This document shows, in pieces, positions 62,577-64,000 of a DNA stretch of 64,000 nt (position 1 is its first letter; each line of letters starts with the position of its first letter). Made by a program: the position numbers and the translations under genes. The notes under the pieces are model-generated. The model did no database searches and was not told the origin of the DNA. It saw only the letters and a program-made list of their open reading frames with translations. Source of the DNA: Loktanella sp. IMCC34160 (lineage in GTDB: Bacteria; Pseudomonadota; Alphaproteobacteria; Rhodobacterales; Rhodobacteraceae); the NCBI RefSeq assembly GCF_004145845.1, contig NZ_SELP01000009.1, positions 32,464-96,463 on the forward strand, in the 5' to 3' direction.

Positions 62577-63323
62577 TTACATATTCAGGAAGGTCCGCAC
62601 GGCGGCTTCGAATTCGCGCGGTTTTTCGGCGTGGAGCCAATGACCCGCATCGGGCAGCTTGGCAAAGCGGGCGTTGGGGAACAATTCCTTGATCCGGTCC
62701 CGGTATTCCCGCCGCACATAATCCGACTTCGCCCCTGACAGGAACAGGGTATCCCCTTCGAACGGGGGCAGATCAATCTCGGGGAAGCCCACGATCTTGG
62801 GCATTTCCGCCTCAAGCACATCAAGGTTCAGGCGCCAGCGCCTTTCCTTCAGATCCAGAGATTGCAAGAAGAATTCGGCCAGTCCCGGTTCCAGCCCTTC
62901 CAACTGGGCAAGGGCATCGGCACGGCTGCCGACGCGGGACAGGTCGACGGCGCGCATGGCGTCGATATTGTGCGTCTGGGTGTGCTGATAGGGAACCGGC
63001 GCAATATCGGCCACCACCAGCTTGCCCACCTTTTCGGGGTGGGTCAGGGCCAGCAGCATCGCCGCCTTGCCACCCATTGAATGCCCCAAAACGTCCCAGC
63101 GCCCGTCGATCACCTGCGCAAGGTCATCGCCCAGCTCGGGGTAGGAATGGGTTGCCATCTGGGGGCTTTGCCCGTGATTGCGCATATCGGCCGCGACGAC
63201 CTCGCGTTCGTCGGACAGCCGTTTGGAAATCACGCCCCAATTCCGGGCCGATCCAAACAGCCCATGGGCGATCAGCAGGGTGGGTTTATCGGTCGGGGCG
63301 CCATGCCGGATCGTGTTCAACAT
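62577..63323 (-). CDS. Alpha/beta hydrolase (YbfF-like esterase)
   Basis: A 248-residue alpha/beta hydrolase with nucleophile S82 in LGHSMGG, an aspartate in SGAKSDYV and a histidine in DAGHWLHAEKP. HGLFGSARNW holds the oxyanion site. It resembles YbfF-type esterases and long-chain acyl hydrolases. Cytoplasmic. It converges with hemA across 7 bp. Confidence 0.9.
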   Translation of the reverse strand: MLNTIRHGAPTDKPTLLIAHGLFGSARNWGVISKRLSDEREVVAADMRNHGQSPQMATHSYPELGDDLAQVIDGRWDVLGHSMGGKAAMLLALTHPEKVGKLVVADIAPVPYQHTQTHNIDAMRAVDLSRVGSRADALAQLEGLEPGLAEFFLQSLDLKERRWRLNLDVLEAEMPKIVGFPEIDLPPFEGDTLFLSGAKSDYVRREYRDRIKELFPNARFAKLPDAGHWLHAEKPREFEAAVRTFLNM

Positions 63324-63402
63324 GGCACAACGATTAGCGGCCTTGGGCCGGGGATGCCAGCGGGATTGAGCGGGAGGGCCGACTCATGGTTATGGCTGGC
63401 CT

Positions 63403-63774
63403 ATGGACCCGAATGCGCTTGACCCCGTAGTGGATGAAATCCGCGGCCTCTTGGCCGAACGGTTGCGCGTGCGCGGCAAGACGCTCGAAGCGCAGTTGCG
63501 CAAGGCCCGGCGGCTTCTGCCGCGCGCGGTCCGGCGCGAGGCGACATTCTTGGAGCAGTCCAGCCAGTTGATCGGGAACCGGAAACTGGCACGGATGGTG
63601 GACATGGACCATGTGGCGCGGGCGCGACGCGTGGTCGTCGATCACCTGCGCCAGATCGACCCGTCCCAACGGCGGCGCGATGCCCTGCTGAACTGGGCAG
63701 CCTTCGTCGGACTGGTGGTCCTCGTGGCCGGGGGCGGGGTCATCTGGGCGCTCTGGGCCCGCGGGCTGGTCTAG
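63403..63774 (+). CDS. Small basic membrane-anchored protein, unknown
   Basis: A 123-residue protein with an arginine-rich cytoplasmic part (LAERLRVRGKTLEAQLRKARRLLPRAVRREA) and one C-terminal membrane span (LLNWAAFVGLVVLVAGGGVIWALW). It looks tail-anchored, with helices that could form a coiled coil. I recognise no family with certainty. Divergent from the hydrolase gene by 79 bp. Confidence 0.7.
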   Translation: MDPNALDPVVDEIRGLLAERLRVRGKTLEAQLRKARRLLPRAVRREATFLEQSSQLIGNRKLARMVDMDHVARARRVVVDHLRQIDPSQRRRDALLNWAAFVGLVVLVAGGGVIWALWARGLV

Positions 63775-64000
63775 GGCCGCCAAAGGGCGCCGAGCACACA
63801 GGCCTCGCCAACCCGGCGGGAATGTGTTTTTAAGGGTTTGCACGTCAAGCTGTTGTATTTGCAAAGCTTTGGGGCGCAGAAGGTGTTCGATAGAGATTGG
63901 AGGCTTTGGCCGATTGGCCTGCTTCAGGCAACATCAGTCCAATTCCCGGCCGATTTGTCCTGCAAAACAGGACTACACACTGCCCTACAGCGAAGTGTCT
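63775..64000. other. Non-coding end of window
   Basis: No supported gene. The composition is less GC-rich from 63830 on, which suggests a promoter region for a gene beyond the right edge. No clear promoter pair or terminator found. Confidence 0.4.

Overview
The window is chromosomal DNA of an alphaproteobacterium, most likely family Rhodobacteraceae. The evidence is: high GC with dense, often overlapping genes; a class I PHA synthase/phasin/PhaR/depolymerase block; ALAS-type hemA; a Sox cluster in the soxSRT | soxVWXYZA...CD order; a tRNA-His with A73 and no encoded G-1:C73 pair (a trait of one alphaproteobacterial clade); and an alphaproteobacterial LexA box (GTTC-N7-GTTC) in front of mmcB. 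I see no prophage, integrase, transposase or CRISPR array.

Layout. 1-1.9 kb: bufferin operon bufA1-bufB-bufC (copper-handling modified peptide, MNIO enzyme and partner) on the minus strand, running off the left edge. 2.1-4.1 kb: thrS with a strong terminator. 4.2-10.7 kb: housekeeping and orphan genes (3-methyladenine glycosylase, alpha/beta hydrolases, GPH-type MFS, Hsp70-like protein, two unknown envelope genes). 10.8-15.3 kb: PHA granule locus phaZ | phaC-phaP-phaR with four TGCTGCA-type PhaR operators. 15.4-25 kb: APC-like permease, LysR, DegT aminotransferase, PuuB-like oxidase, VOC proteins, ferredoxin, FG-GAP protein, uronate-dehydrogenase-like SDR, HdeD. 25-33 kb: SOS-regulated mmcB, a large TPR protein, tRNA-His, RluD, MFS, DsrE, aldo/keto reductase. 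33-38.3 kb: carnitine catabolism locus (CdhR-like regulator | dehydrocarnitine cleavage enzyme, lipocalin, lipoprotein, carnitine dehydrogenase-thioesterase fusion, SDR). 38.3-47.3 kb: XRE regulator | desaturase, DMT transporter, NUDIX, DUF983, an EF-hand/ECF sigma/membrane partner/CpxP-like cluster, diguanylate cyclase, PTP-like phosphatase. 47.4-52.3 kb: RND efflux pair. 52.5-60.8 kb: sox cluster. 60.9-62.6 kb: DUF302 protein and hemA. The rest is an alpha/beta hydrolase and a small membrane protein.

How the genes work together. The sox locus encodes regulator (SoxR), reductant and sulfur transport (SoxS, SoxT, SoxV, SoxW), carrier (SoxYZ), cytochromes (SoxXA) and sulfane dehydrogenase (SoxCD). 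It lacks soxB, the sulfate thiohydrolase gene that normally sits between soxA and soxC; a strong terminator and a third SoxR-like operator stand there instead. SoxE/F genes are also absent. The PHA locus carries a matching operator at every promoter, as expected for PhaR granule sensing. The carnitine locus can convert L-carnitine to glycine betaine plus acetoacetate.

The most unusual non-coding signal is a family of palindrome-ended repeats (about 80-200 bp, ends like GGTGGGTTAAAACCCACC). It occurs five times in the window, each time between converging transcription units. I interpret these as a dispersed bidirectional terminator-like element. One copy supplies the stop codon of the RND pump gene.
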